A stretch of 64,000 nt of DNA from Streptomyces marinisediminis (GTDB lineage: Bacteria > Actinomycetota > Actinomycetes > Streptomycetales > Streptomycetaceae). The stretch is taken from assembly GCF_026262575.1 (NCBI RefSeq), contig NZ_JAPKFL010000002.1:62001-126000 (forward strand), in the 5' to 3' direction. Under the pieces are notes generated by a model, which searched no databases, was not told the DNA's origin, and saw nothing but the letters and a program-made list of their open reading frames with translations. The position numbers were made by a program, and so were the translations under genes. Positions 26,517-35,709 of this stretch are shown here, piece after piece (the first letter of the stretch is position 1; each line of letters opens with the position of its first letter).

Positions 26517-27137
26517 CTACTTGATCAGGTAGATCGTGGCGAAGAGGCCGATCCAGACGACATCGACGAAGTGCCAGTAGTAGGACACGACGATGGCCGC
26601 GGTCGCCTGGTGGTGGGTGAACCGCCGCGCCATGTACGTCCGGCCGAGGACGAACAGGAACGCGATCAGACCACCGGTGACGTGGAGGCCGTGGAAGCCG
26701 GTGGTCAGGTAGAACACCGACCCGTAGGCGTCCGACGAGAGCGACAGGCCCTCGTGCTTGACCAGCTCCACGTACTCGACGATCTGCCCGCCGATGAAGA
26801 CGGCACCCATGATGAAGGTGACCACGAACCACGCACGGAGCTTCTTCACGTCACCGCGCTCGGCGGCGAAGACGCCGAGCTGGCAGGTGAGGGAGGAGAG
26901 CACCAGGATCGTCGTGTTGCCGAGCGCGAAGGGCAGGTTGAGCGCGTCCGCCTTCTCGGACCAGAACTCCGCTCCCATGACCGACCGCGCGGTGAAGTAC
27001 ATCGCGAAGAGGGCCGCGAAGAACATCAGCTCGGAACTCAGCCAGATGATGGTCCCGACGCTGGTGAGGTTCGGCCGGTTGACCGACGGGTGCGCGTGCC
27101 CGGTTTCTACTGCTGTTGCTGTCGCCACGACCGACAT
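26517..27137 (-). CDS. ctaE: Cytochrome c oxidase subunit III
   Basis: Subunit III of the aa3 oxidase, 206 residues with five transmembrane helices; [21 protein letters not shown] near the N-terminus and [14 protein letters not shown] are typical. It heads the ctaE-qcrCAB cluster, as in other actinobacteria. The MSVVATAT start is conserved in the genus from memory. The start codon lies within a 21-bp perfect palindrome, and the nearest purine-rich ribosome-like site (GAGGA) is about 19 nt upstream, so initiation is unusual. Confidence 0.96.
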   Translation of the reverse strand: MSVVATATAVETGHAHPSVNRPNLTSVGTIIWLSSELMFFAALFAMYFTARSVMGAEFWSEKADALNLPFALGNTTILVLSSLTCQLGVFAAERGDVKKLRAWFVVTFIMGAVFIGGQIVEYVELVKHEGLSLSSDAYGSVFYLTTGFHGLHVTGGLIAFLFVLGRTYMARRFTHHQATAAIVVSYYWHFVDVVWIGLFATIYLIK

Positions 27138-27148
27138 TATGTCGGTCG
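27128..27148. promoter_or_regulatory. 21-bp perfect palindrome spanning the ctaE start codon
   Basis: Ten-base arms CGACCGACAT (27128-27137) and ATGTCGGTCG (27139-27148) flank one T. The ctaE ATG occupies 27135-27137 on the complement. It could be a repressor operator in the divergent ctaE/receiver-gene region, or an mRNA hairpin covering the start. The regulator is unknown. Confidence 0.5.
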
Positions 27149-27326
27149 CTTATTCCGTCCTCACTCCGGGGGGTGCTGTTCGGTGTGTCCACCCCCTGTG
27201 TCCTGGCCAAACGGGCCCGTACGGGGGACGCGCGGAGCTGTGCCGCGGCGGGGGCGAGGGAGTAGCATCCGGCCTGTACGCGCACCACCTGTTCAGCCCT
27301 GTTGTGAAGACGAACGCGGAGGAACG

Positions 27327-27728
27327 ATGCAGCCCACTGCCACGGTGCTGGTCTACAGCGACGACGCGGGCACCCGCGAGCAGGTGCGGCTGGCGGCCGG
27401 CCGGCGCCCGGCCGCGGACGGCCCGGCCGTGACCTACCTGGAGTGCGCCACGCTGCCCGCGGTGCTCAGCGCCCTGGAGGCCGGCGGGATCGACGCCTGC
27501 GTGCTGGACGGCGAGGCCGTCCCGGCCGGCGGGATGGGCGTGTGCCGCCAGATCAAGGACGAGATCTACCAGTGCCCCCCGGTGCTGCTCCTGATCGGGC
27601 GCCCGCAGGACTCCTGGCTGGCGACCTGGAGCCGCGCCGAGGCCGTCGTCGCCCACCCGGTGGACCCGGCGGCGGTGGCCGACGCCCTCGCCGGGCTGCT
27701 GCGCCGCACGCCCTCCGCGGCCGCCTGA
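27327..27728 (+). CDS. Receiver-like protein divergent from ctaE
   Basis: A 133-residue single-domain protein with the fold pattern of a response-regulator receiver: LVYSDDAG with the acidic pair near residues 12-13, VLDGEAVP with the phospho-acceptor Asp at about 61, and a hydrophobic LLLIG strand. The conserved switch Lys is replaced (AHPVDP in place of KPxxP), so phosphorylation control may be lost. There is no DNA-binding domain. ATG at 27327 has GGAGG 4-5 nt upstream. It is divergently arranged with the oxidase genes, and a respiratory link is only positional. Confidence 0.78.
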   Translation: MQPTATVLVYSDDAGTREQVRLAAGRRPAADGPAVTYLECATLPAVLSALEAGGIDACVLDGEAVPAGGMGVCRQIKDEIYQCPPVLLLIGRPQDSWLATWSRAEAVVAHPVDPAAVADALAGLLRRTPSAAA

Positions 27729-27780
27729 CGGCTCAGCGGGACGCCGGCCCGGCCTCCGGGCGGGCCGGCGTCCGGCGGGC

Positions 27781-29064
27781 TCACACCGACGGGCGCGGCG
27801 CGCTCCGGCCGCCGGGCTGTCCGCCGTCCGCGGACTCCGCGGCCAGCGCGCTGCCGGCCAGCCACTCCGTCCAGGACAGGTTCCAGTCACCGAAGCCGTT
27901 GCCGAACGCGGGCATGTCGGTGCCCTCGGTGTTGACGTGGGTCACCAGGTCGCCGGCGCGGACGTTCTCGAAGAACCACCGCGCGTCGGAGGTCGACATG
28001 CCCGTGCAGCCGTGGCTGACGTTCGCGTACCCCTGGGAGCCCACCGACCAGGGCGCCGCGTGCACGTACTCGCCGCTCCAGGTCAGCCGGGTGGCCCAGT
28101 GCACCGGCAGGTCGTAGTACTCCGCGCTGCCGGGGCCTATGCCGATGCTGGTGCTGCGCATCCGGACGAAGGACTCCTGTCCGAGCACCACCTTGGTGCC
28201 GTTGCGGGTGCGGAACCCGGCCTTGCCGGTGGTGATGGGGAAGGTGTTGACGACCTCCCCGTCGCGCCGGACGGTCATCCGCAGGCTCTCGGCGTCCGCC
28301 ACGGCCTCCACCCGGTCGCCGGTCTGCAGCTTCAGCGGGTCGGTCGCGCCGCCGTAGAGGCCCTTGCGGATGGGGAGGCCGTTCAGGCGGCTCTCCACGG
28401 TGATGGACGCGTGGGCGGGCCAGTACTCCTTCGGGCGGTAGTGCAGCTTCGTGCCGTCCACCCAGTGCCAGGCTCCGGTGACCTTGGGCGTGGAGTTCAC
28501 CACCAGGGCGCGTTCGACGACGCGGCGCTGGTCGGGCTCCTTGACCTCCTCGGTCAGCTCGGCCGTGATCGGCTGGCCGACGCCGTAGGTCCCCGCCTCG
28601 GGGCCGAACTCCACGCCGAGCCGCTGGCTCTCGGGCACGGCGCGCGTCGCGAAGGTGGACTCGGTGCGGCCGCGGCGGCCGTCCGCGTTCTCGGTGCTGA
28701 CCCGCACGGTGTAGGCGGCGTCCGCGGCCAGCGGGCTGGTGCTGCGCCACCGCGCGCCGTCGGCGGAGAGTTCGCCGCGCACCTGGCGGCCGATCCGGTC
28801 GACGACCACGACGTCGGTGATGCGGCCCTCGTCCCCGGTGGCGGTGACCTCCAGGGGCTGGTCGGCGGCGACCGGACGGGAGCCCCGCCCGCCCGCGCTG
28901 ACGGCGACTTCGCCCGCGTTGACGGCGACGTGGTCGGCGGCGTCGTAGGGTTCGGCGGCCAAGGGGTCGGAGGAGTTGGCGCAGGCGGTCGCGGTTATCG
29001 CCGACGCCACCAGCAGGGCACAGCCCTGCGCGATTCGTTTCGATCCATGCGTCCCGTGCCTCAT
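27781..29064 (-). CDS. L,D-transpeptidase lipoprotein (YkuD, Ig-like domains)
   Basis: Forms 3-3 crosslinks in peptidoglycan. The 427-residue protein has a lipoprotein signal with the lipidated Cys at residue 28 (TATACANS), two Ig-like domains (about 40-270), and a YkuD catalytic domain with SHGCTGMS carrying the active Cys and HWATRLTWSGEYVHAAPW. The layout is that of the mycobacterial LdtMt2 group. It lies between the ctaE and ctaCDF clusters. A perfect hairpin separates it from ctaF, so it is expressed independently. The ribosome site is weak (AGGA next to the ATG). Confidence 0.95.
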   Translation of the reverse strand: MRHGTHGSKRIAQGCALLVASAITATACANSSDPLAAEPYDAADHVAVNAGEVAVSAGGRGSRPVAADQPLEVTATGDEGRITDVVVVDRIGRQVRGELSADGARWRSTSPLAADAAYTVRVSTENADGRRGRTESTFATRAVPESQRLGVEFGPEAGTYGVGQPITAELTEEVKEPDQRRVVERALVVNSTPKVTGAWHWVDGTKLHYRPKEYWPAHASITVESRLNGLPIRKGLYGGATDPLKLQTGDRVEAVADAESLRMTVRRDGEVVNTFPITTGKAGFRTRNGTKVVLGQESFVRMRSTSIGIGPGSAEYYDLPVHWATRLTWSGEYVHAAPWSVGSQGYANVSHGCTGMSTSDARWFFENVRAGDLVTHVNTEGTDMPAFGNGFGDWNLSWTEWLAGSALAAESADGGQPGGRSAPRPSV

Positions 29065-29117
29065 GTCCTAAAAAGTATGAAGAGTAGGCTCTCTGGGCGC
29101 GTTGGATACGTACAAAC

Positions 29118-29151
29118 GGGTCATCCCCGGAGCGCGCTCCGGGGATGACCC
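29118..29151. terminator. 34-bp perfect palindrome after ctaF
   Basis: Seventeen-base arms (GGGTCATCCCCGGAGCG and its exact complement) with no loop bases between them. Minus-strand transcripts leaving ctaF would form a very stable hairpin followed by GTTTGT, fitting a terminator for ctaC-ctaD-ctaF. It also lies just upstream of the L,D-transpeptidase promoter region. Confidence 0.8.
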
Positions 29152-29188
29152 TTGACTTGCCGGGCGGTGCGTGCCCGTCTCGTCCGCC

Positions 29189-29587
29189 CTACTGGTTCTG
29201 GCCCTCGCCGTGGTAGTACTCGAACACCCAGCCGAAGAGTCCGAGGAGGATGACCGGCGCGGAGAACCACATCAGCCACCAGCCGAAGACGATGCCCATG
29301 AAGGCCAGGGCGCTGCCCACGCCCAGGGCGAGCGGCTGCCAGCTGTGCGGGCTGAAGAAGCCCAGCTCCCCCGCGTCGTCGGCGACGTCGGCGTCCTCGC
29401 GGTCCTGCGCCCCGGTGTCCACGCGGCGCGCGGTGAAGGCGAGGTAGTAGCCGACCATGATGGCCAGGCCGAAGGCGAGGAACAGCGCCGTGGTGCCCAC
29501 CGGCTCGCGGGACCACAGGCCGTAGACGATGGCGATCGCCAGGATGAACAGCGACAGCCAGATGAACATCTTGCCCTGGACCTTCAC
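29189..29587 (-). CDS. ctaF: Cytochrome c oxidase subunit IV (actinobacterial)
   Basis: A small actinobacterial-type oxidase subunit, 132 residues with four transmembrane segments in two hairpins (about 8-25, 33-50, 85-105, 108-125) joined by an acidic loop. It stabilises the aa3 core and the supercomplex. Its ATG overlaps the ctaD stop by four bases, so it is the last gene of ctaC-ctaD-ctaF. The perfect hairpin 38 nt downstream ends the operon. Confidence 0.95.
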   Translation of the reverse strand: MKVQGKMFIWLSLFILAIAIVYGLWSREPVGTTALFLAFGLAIMVGYYLAFTARRVDTGAQDREDADVADDAGELGFFSPHSWQPLALGVGSALAFMGIVFGWWLMWFSAPVILLGLFGWVFEYYHGEGQNQ

Positions 29588-31347
29588 TGGCCCGCCTCCT
29601 TCTCGTCCTGGCCGGCGGACGCGCTGCCGGCACCGGCGAGGGCGGGCTCGTCAGCCGCGCGGTTGCGCAACTGGTCCAACGCGGCGATCTCCGGATGGTG
29701 CAGGTCGAAGGCCGGGGACTCGGACCGGATGCGCGGCAGCGTGAGGAAGTTGTGCCGCGGCGGCGGGCAGGACGTCGCCCACTCCAGCGAACGGCCGTAG
29801 CCCCACGGGTCGTCGACCTCGATGCGCTTGCCGTACTTGGCCGTCTTCCAGATGTTGTAGAAGAACGGCAGCAGCGAGGCGCCGAGCAGGAACGAGCTGA
29901 TCGTGGAGATCGTGTTGAGCGCGGTGAAGCCGTCGGCCGCCAGGTAGTCGGCGTACCGGCGCGGCATGCCCTCGGCGCCCAGCCAGTGCTGCACCAGGAA
30001 CGTGCCGTGGAAGCCGACGAACAGCGTCCAGAAGGTGATCTTGCCGAGCCGCTCGTCCAGCATCTTCCCGGTGAACTTCGGCCACCAGAAGTGGAAGCCG
30101 GCGAACATCGCGAAGACGACGGTGCCGAACACCACGTAGTGGAAGTGGGCCACCACGAAGTAGGAGTCCGAGACGTGGAAGTCCAGCGGCGGCGAGGCCA
30201 GGATGACGCCGGTGAGGCCGCCGAAGAGGAAGGTGATCAGGAAGCCGATCGTCCACAGCATCGGCGTCTCGAAGCTCAGCGAGCCCTTCCACATGGTGCC
30301 GAGCCAGTTGAAGAACTTCACGCCCGTCGGCACGGCGATGAGGAACGTCATGAAGGAGAAGAACGGCAGCAGCACACCGCCGGTCACGTACATGTGGTGC
30401 GCCCACACCGTCACCGACAGGCCGGCGATGGCGATCGTCGCCCCGATGAGGCCCACGTAGCCGAACAGCGGCTTGCGCGAGAAGACCGGGATGACCTCCG
30501 AGACGATGCCGAAGAACGGCAGCGCGATGATGTAGACCTCGGGGTGGCCGAAGAACCAGAACAGGTGCTGCCACAGCAGCGCGCCGCCGTTGGCCGGGTC
30601 GAAGATGTGCGCGCCGAACTGGCGGTCCACCTCCAGGGCGAACAGCGCGGCGGCCAGCACCGGGAAGGCCAGCAGCACCAGCACACCGGTGAGCAGCACG
30701 TTCCAGGTGAAGATCGGCATGCGGAACATCGTCATGCCGGGGGCGCGCATGCAGATGATCGTGGTGATGAAGTTGACCGCGCCGAGGATGGTGCCGAAGC
30801 CGGAGAGCGCCAGGCCCATGATCCACATGTCGGCGCCGATGCCCGGGGAGTGCTCCACGCTGGAGAGCGGGGTGTAGGCGAACCAGCCGAAGCTGGCGGC
30901 GCCGTTGGGCGTCAGGAAGCCGGCGACGGCGATCGTCGAGCCGAACAGGTACAGCCAGTAGGCCAGCATGTTCAGCCGGGGGAACGCCACGTCGGGCGCG
31001 CCGATCTGCAGCGGCATGATCCAGTTCGCGAAGCCCGCGAAGAGCGGGGTGGCGAACATCAGCAGCATCACCGTGCCGTGCATGGTGAACATCTGGTTGA
31101 ACTGCTCGTTCGACACGAGCTGCGTGCCGGGGCGGGCCAGCTCGGCGCGCATGACGAGCGCCATGGCACCGCCGATCACGAAGAACGCGAACGAGGTGAT
31201 GAGGTAGAGCGACCCGATCGTCTTGTGGTCCGTGGTCGTCAGCCACTTGACCACGACGTTGCCGGGCTCCTTGCGCCGCACCGGCAACTCGTTCTCGTAC
31301 GAGTCCTCCGCCGCTGCGGCACCCTGGGGTTCGTTGAGGATGCTCAC
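29584..31347 (-). CDS. ctaD: Cytochrome c oxidase subunit I
   Basis: Catalytic heme-copper subunit of the aa3 oxidase, 587 residues, twelve transmembrane helices. Heme a and CuB ligands are visible: [16 protein letters not shown] with the His-Tyr pair, AHHMYVTGG, and [10 protein letters not shown]- and D-channel residues lie in the conserved FGHPEVYI and [12 protein letters not shown] stretches. GTG at 31347 overlaps the ctaC stop (GTGA), which gives coupled translation and decides the start; a longer in-frame extension into ctaC is rejected. Confidence 0.97.
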   Translation of the reverse strand: MSILNEPQGAAAAEDSYENELPVRRKEPGNVVVKWLTTTDHKTIGSLYLITSFAFFVIGGAMALVMRAELARPGTQLVSNEQFNQMFTMHGTVMLLMFATPLFAGFANWIMPLQIGAPDVAFPRLNMLAYWLYLFGSTIAVAGFLTPNGAASFGWFAYTPLSSVEHSPGIGADMWIMGLALSGFGTILGAVNFITTIICMRAPGMTMFRMPIFTWNVLLTGVLVLLAFPVLAAALFALEVDRQFGAHIFDPANGGALLWQHLFWFFGHPEVYIIALPFFGIVSEVIPVFSRKPLFGYVGLIGATIAIAGLSVTVWAHHMYVTGGVLLPFFSFMTFLIAVPTGVKFFNWLGTMWKGSLSFETPMLWTIGFLITFLFGGLTGVILASPPLDFHVSDSYFVVAHFHYVVFGTVVFAMFAGFHFWWPKFTGKMLDERLGKITFWTLFVGFHGTFLVQHWLGAEGMPRRYADYLAADGFTALNTISTISSFLLGASLLPFFYNIWKTAKYGKRIEVDDPWGYGRSLEWATSCPPPRHNFLTLPRIRSESPAFDLHHPEIAALDQLRNRAADEPALAGAGSASAGQDEKEAGQ

Positions 31348-32306
31348 GGGTTGTTCGTCTCCGCATTCTCGGCCGCGTCCGTCTGGTCGATGGCAGCGGG
31401 CAGGTAGCCGGTGTTCCCCTGCTCGGCCAGCTCCTCCAGATGCCGCTGGTAGCGCTCGGGAGAGACGACCTTGACGTTGAACAGCATCCGGGCGTGGTCC
31501 GTGCCGCACAGCTCGGCGCACTTGCCGAGGAAGGTGCCCTCCTTGGTGGGGGTCACCTCGAAGCGGTTGGTGTGACCGGGGATCACGTCCTGCTTCATCA
31601 GGAACGGAACCACCCAGAAGGAGTGGATGACGTCCCGTGAGGTCAGGATGAACTGGACGGTCTCGCCCTGCGGCAGCCACAGGGTCGGGCCCGGGTTGCC
31701 GGTCTGGGGGTTCTCGTCACCCGGGGTGCCGAGCGTGTAGACGCCCTCGGCGCCCTCGGGCACGGCCTCCAGCATGCGGTCCGGGATGCCGTCGAGCTCG
31801 GGGGCGTCCCGGTTGTCGGTGGACGGGTCGCCGTCCACGTCCTCCATGTAGTTGAAGCCCCAGCTCCACTGGAAGCCCACGACGTTGATGACGTGGTCGG
31901 GGCGGTCGGAGGTCTCCAGCAGCCGGGACTCGTCCCGGGCCGTGAAGTAGAAGAAGACCGACACCATGATCAGCGGGACCACGGTGTAGAGCGCCTCGAT
32001 GGGCATGTTGTACCGGGTCTGAACCGGGACCTCGACCTTGGTGCGGGACCGCCGGTGGTAGATCACGCTCCACAGGATCAGGCCCCACACGAGGACGCCC
32101 ACGGCGAGCGCGGCGATCCAGGAGCCCTGCCACAGGGCGAGGATGCGCGGCGCCTCCTCCGTGACCGGGGTGGGCATGCCGAGCCGGGGGAGGTCCTCCG
32201 ATGTGCAACCGGTGGCGGTCGCCAGGACCAGGGCCGCGCCCAGCGCCGGCGGCAGCATCCGCCGCATCGGGCGCCGCGACGAGCGGTCGGAGCCGTTGGG
32301 ACTCAC
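31344..32306 (-). CDS. ctaC: Cytochrome c oxidase subunit II
   Basis: CuA-bearing subunit that takes electrons from the bcc complex. The 320-residue protein is a lipoprotein precursor (lipobox ATATGC, Cys at residue 34) with two transmembrane helices (about 60-82 and 105-128) and a cupredoxin domain with the CuA motif [12 protein letters not shown] and VIHSFWVP. Start is GTG at 32306. It heads ctaC-ctaD-ctaF. The desulfurase-TusA gene is divergent across 372 nt. Confidence 0.97.
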   Translation of the reverse strand: MSPNGSDRSSRRPMRRMLPPALGAALVLATATGCTSEDLPRLGMPTPVTEEAPRILALWQGSWIAALAVGVLVWGLILWSVIYHRRSRTKVEVPVQTRYNMPIEALYTVVPLIMVSVFFYFTARDESRLLETSDRPDHVINVVGFQWSWGFNYMEDVDGDPSTDNRDAPELDGIPDRMLEAVPEGAEGVYTLGTPGDENPQTGNPGPTLWLPQGETVQFILTSRDVIHSFWVVPFLMKQDVIPGHTNRFEVTPTKEGTFLGKCAELCGTDHARMLFNVKVVSPERYQRHLEELAEQGNTGYLPAAIDQTDAAENAETNNP

Positions 32307-32678
32307 GTAGCGCCTTCCCGAGAGTCTCGCCCGCTCGGCCGGCGCGGACCTGGTGATCGGGGCGCTCGGCCCTGGCGCGGGCAGGGTCTGATGTTTATGC
32401 GGACCAAACCCTACTGGACACCGTCTGAGGCCGTGCGGGGAGGGTGGCTAACGCGCCGCCGGTCCCTCCGATGGGGTGGAACCCCGGCGTCCGCCGCCTG
32501 ATCAGGCCCGTCGCGGGAAGGGCCGCCGCCGGCGCCGGGAGTCGCGGCCCGGGCGGTGGCGGGACGGGCCTGGGCACCGGCGGGCGGCCCGCGGGCGCCG
32601 GGAAGCGGGGCCCCGAGCCCCGGGTGGCGCGGGGCGGCGGCGCTGGGAGGCGGGCCGACGGCGCGCTAGCGTGCGGGG
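32307..32678. other. Divergent region between ctaC and the desulfurase-TusA gene
   Basis: 372 nt. A less GC-rich patch at 32390-32412 (ATGTTTATGCGGACCAAACC) probably holds the ctaC promoter. TAGCGT at 32667-32672 lies 6 nt before the GTG start of the desulfurase gene. No additional gene is supported. Confidence 0.5.
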
Positions 32679-34112
32679 GTGCCCTACTTCGACGCCGCCT
32701 CCGCCACCCCCCTGCACCCCGTCGCCCGTCAGGCCCTGCTGGCCGCGCTGGACGAGGGGTGGGCCGACCCGGCGCGGCTGCACCGCGAGGGCCGGCGCGC
32801 CCGGATGCTGCTGGACGCCGCCCGGGAGACGGCCGCCGAAGCGGTGGGCTGCCGCCCGGACGAGCTGGTCTTCGCCCCGTCGGGCACCCACGCCCTGCAC
32901 GCCGGAGTGGCCGGCGCGCTGGCCGGGCGGCGCCGGGCGGGGCGGCGTCTGGTGGTCTCGCAGGTGGAGCACTCGGCGGTGCTGCACGCCGCCGAGGCGC
33001 ACGAGGCGGCCGGCGGCGCGGTCGCCCGCGTCCCGGTGGACCGGGGCGGGCGCGTCGCGCCGGAGGAGTTCGCCGCGCTGCTGCGTCCGGGGGACGCGGC
33101 TAAGGCCGGTGGAGGCGCCGACGCGCCCGGGGCGCCGCGCGCCGCTGGCGGGCCCGGGCCCGCGGGCACCGCGCTGGCCTGCCTGCAGTCGGCCAACCAC
33201 GAGGTGGGCACGGTGCAGCCGGTGGCCGAGGTGGCCGAAGCCTGCCGGGAGGCCGGGGTGCCGCTGCTGGTGGACGCCGCCCAGTCGCTGGGCTGGGGCC
33301 AGGTCGGCGGCCCGTGGTCCCTGCTGGCGGCCAGCGCGCACAAGTGGGGCGGCCCCAGCGGCGTGGGCCTGCTCGCGGTGCGCAAGGGGGTGCGGTTCGC
33401 CCCGCCCGGCCCCCTGGACGAGCGGGAGGGGGGCCGCGCGCCGGGGTTCGAGAACCTTCCCGCGATCGTGGCGGCCGCCGCCTCGCTGCGCGCCGTGCAG
33501 GCCGAGGCGGCCGCCGACGCGGACCGGTTGCGCCCCCTGGTGGACCGCATCCGGCAGGCGGTGCCCTCGCTGGTGCCGGACGCCGAGGTGGTGGGCGACC
33601 CGCTGCGGCGGCTGCCGCACCTGGTGACCTTCTCCTGCCTGTACGCCGACGGCGAGGCGCTGCTGCACGCGCTGGACGGCGCGGGGTTCTCCGTGTCCTC
33701 CGGTTCCTCGTGCACCTCCAGCACGCTGACGCCCTCCCACGTGCTGCGGGCGATGGGCGTGCTGTCGGAGGGCAACGTCCGCGTTTCACTCCCCCGGGGG
33801 ACGACGGCGCAGGAGGTGGACGCGTTCCTGGCGGTGCTGCCGGACGCCGTCGCCTCGGTGCGCGGTTCGCTGACGGCCGGGGCGAGCGCCGCCCGGACCG
33901 GGGACGGCGTCACCGTGGACGCGCTGGGCACGCTGTGCCCGCTGCCGGTGATCGAACTCGCGAAGGTGATCGACGACGTGCCGGTGGGCGACGTGGTGAC
34001 GGTGCTGGCCGACGACGAGGCGGCCCGGCTGGACATCCCGGCCTGGTGCGAGATGCGCGGGCACGAGTACCTGGGGGCCGAGGGCACGGCCTTCCGCGTC
34101 CGGCGCCGCTGA
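32679..34112 (+). CDS. Cysteine desulfurase fused to a TusA sulfurtransferase domain
   Basis: Bifunctional sulfur-trafficking enzyme of 477 residues. Residues 1-385 are a NifS/IscS-type PLP desulfurase: DAASATPLH, SQVEHSAVL, DAAQSLGWG, the PLP Lys in SAHKWGGP, and the persulfide Cys in SSGSSCTSS. Residues 405-477 are a TusA domain with the CPLP motif (LGTLCPLPVIELAKVI) that would accept sulfur in cis. The GTG start has no Shine-Dalgarno; TAGCGT sits 6 nt upstream. It is divergent from ctaC and may supply sulfur for Fe-S clusters, thiolation or molybdenum cofactor. Confidence 0.93.
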   Translation: MPYFDAASATPLHPVARQALLAALDEGWADPARLHREGRRARMLLDAARETAAEAVGCRPDELVFAPSGTHALHAGVAGALAGRRRAGRRLVVSQVEHSAVLHAAEAHEAAGGAVARVPVDRGGRVAPEEFAALLRPGDAAKAGGGADAPGAPRAAGGPGPAGTALACLQSANHEVGTVQPVAEVAEACREAGVPLLVDAAQSLGWGQVGGPWSLLAASAHKWGGPSGVGLLAVRKGVRFAPPGPLDEREGGRAPGFENLPAIVAAAASLRAVQAEAAADADRLRPLVDRIRQAVPSLVPDAEVVGDPLRRLPHLVTFSCLYADGEALLHALDGAGFSVSSGSSCTSSTLTPSHVLRAMGVLSEGNVRVSLPRGTTAQEVDAFLAVLPDAVASVRGSLTAGASAARTGDGVTVDALGTLCPLPVIELAKVIDDVPVGDVVTVLADDEAARLDIPAWCEMRGHEYLGAEGTAFRVRRR

Positions 34113-34114
34113 GC

Positions 34115-34145
34115 GGCCCGCCCGCGCCGAAGGGCGCGGCGGGCC
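34115..34145. terminator. Hairpin terminator between desulfurase-TusA and PfkB kinase genes
   Basis: GGCCCGCC(C)GCGCC and GGCGCGGCGGGCC pair around a GAAG loop with one bulged C, directly after the stop codon. The two neighbouring genes converge here. The remaining gap to 34260 is GC-rich without a further clear hairpin. Confidence 0.65.
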
Positions 34146-34260
34146 GGGGCGCGCACGCGGGGAGCCGGAACGCCGCAGGGGGCCGGGGCGCCGGGCGGAC
34201 GCGGGCGCCCGACCCGGGCCCGAGCACGCGGGCCGGGCCGGGCGCGCGGGGCCGGGCGGC

Positions 34261-35235
34261 TCACCCCAGGTGGGCCTGGACCTCCTCGGCGGCGTCCGAG
34301 CCGTACTCCTTGGTGAAGCGCTCCATGAAGTGGGCCCGGCGCAGCGCGTACTCCTGGGTGCCGACGGTCTCGATGACCAGCGTCGCCAGCATGCAGCCCA
34401 CCTGGGCCGCCCGCTCCAGGCTCACGCCCCACGCGAGCCCGGACAGGAAGCCGGCGCGGAAGGCGTCGCCCACGCCCGTCGGGTCGGCCTTGGTCTCCTC
34501 CTCCGGGGTGCCGACCTCGATGGCGGGGTGCCCGGCCCGCTCGATGCGCACGCCCCGCGCGCCGAGCGTGACGACGCGGGTGCCGACCTTGGTGAGCACC
34601 TCCTCGGCGGACCAGCCGGTCTTCGACTCGATCAGCGCCGTCTCGTACTCGTTGGCGAACAGGTAGGCCGCGCCCTCGGTGAGCATGCGGATCTCCGCAC
34701 CGCTCATGCGCGCGAGCTGCTGCGAGTAGTCGGCGGCGAAGGGGAGGTTCCGGGTGCGGCACTCCTCGGTGTGGCGCATCATCGCCTCGGGGTCGTCGGC
34801 GCCGATGTGCACCAGGTCCAGCTCGCCCACGCGGTCGACGACCGACTGGAGTTCGATGAGCCGGGCCTCGCTCATGGCCCCGGTGTAGAAGGAGCCGATC
34901 TGGTTGTGGTCGGCGTCGGTGGTGCACACGAACCGGGCGGTGTGCAGCACGTCGGAGATGCGCACCGAGCCGGTGTCGACGCCGTGCCGGTCCAGCCAGC
35001 TCCGGTACTCGGTGAAGTCGGCGCCGGCCGCGCCGACCAGCACCGGACGGGCGCCGAGCTGGCCCATGCCGAAGCAGATGTTGGCCGCGACGCCGCCGCG
35101 CCGGACGTCGAGGGTGTCCACGAGGAAGGACAGGGAGACGGTGTGGAGCTGGTCGGCGACGAGCTGGTCGGCGAAGCGGCCGGGGAACGTCATGAGGTGG
35201 TCGGTGGCGATGGAGCCGGAGACGGCGATGCGCAC
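34261..35235 (-). CDS. PfkB-family carbohydrate/adenosine kinase
   Basis: Ribokinase-fold kinase of 324 residues. Signatures are GGVAANICFGMGQLGARPVLVG near the N-terminus and the C-terminal DPTGVGDAFRAGFL anion hole with the catalytic Asp. The sequence resembles the actinobacterial adenosine kinase (mycobacterial AdoK), which also lies near ctaC, so adenosine is the best-guess substrate; another sugar is possible. The gene converges with the desulfurase-TusA gene and is divergent from a small ORF. Confidence 0.87.
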   Translation of the reverse strand: MRIAVSGSIATDHLMTFPGRFADQLVADQLHTVSLSFLVDTLDVRRGGVAANICFGMGQLGARPVLVGAAGADFTEYRSWLDRHGVDTGSVRISDVLHTARFVCTTDADHNQIGSFYTGAMSEARLIELQSVVDRVGELDLVHIGADDPEAMMRHTEECRTRNLPFAADYSQQLARMSGAEIRMLTEGAAYLFANEYETALIESKTGWSAEEVLTKVGTRVVTLGARGVRIERAGHPAIEVGTPEEETKADPTGVGDAFRAGFLSGLAWGVSLERAAQVGCMLATLVIETVGTQEYALRRAHFMERFTKEYGSDAAEEVQAHLG

Positions 35236-35377
35236 GACGGACTGCTCCTGTCAGGCGACGGGCGGACGGACACCACACGCTACCGCTGCCCGCGCCTCCT
35301 GGGCAGCGGAACCTACCGGCGGTTACTACCCGAAAGTAGGGCTTACCCGGCGGCACTGCGCCGCGTAACGTCGAGGC

Positions 35378-35611
35378 ATGGACAAGCACTCCCCCACCTC
35401 ATCCACCCCCTTCCCCGCCTCCGACCCGGGCGCCCGGCCGGAGGCGGAGACCCTGGACGAACTGCGTGGCGACGGCGCGCGGATGGACGGGCGCTGGCGG
35501 CGCTCCCCGGCGCCCGCGGCCCCCGCGGCGCCGCCGCGGCCGCTGCACGGCGTCCGGGTCCCCGACCGCTCCACCCGGCTGCTGGAGGGCATGTCCGACT
35601 ACGGCGACTGA
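35378..35611 (+). CDS. Small hydrophilic protein, unknown
   Basis: A 77-residue ORF: a Pro/Ser N-terminus, DELRGDGARMDGRW, a Pro/Ala stretch, then VPDRSTRLLEGMSDYGD. ATG at 35378 is preceded by GAGG at a short spacing. It has no membrane segment or known motif. It lies between the PfkB kinase and the Pro/Gly-rich membrane protein on the same strand as the latter (98-nt gap). Codon usage is typical for the window. Confidence 0.6.
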   Translation: MDKHSPTSSTPFPASDPGARPEAETLDELRGDGARMDGRWRRSPAPAAPAAPPRPLHGVRVPDRSTRLLEGMSDYGD

Positions 35612-35709
35612 GCGCGACCGCGGCGGGCGGCGCCCCGGCCGCGGAACCGGGAGCCGCCGGCGTCCGTCAGATCCGCGCAAGCAACACGCGGAGCCGAGGG
35701 AGCGATGCG

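Noticed and set aside
32729..35389. Antisense frame of 886 codons across the desulfurase and kinase genes
   Set aside because: Both genes have complete catalytic motifs in their own frames; the long frame is a composition artefact.
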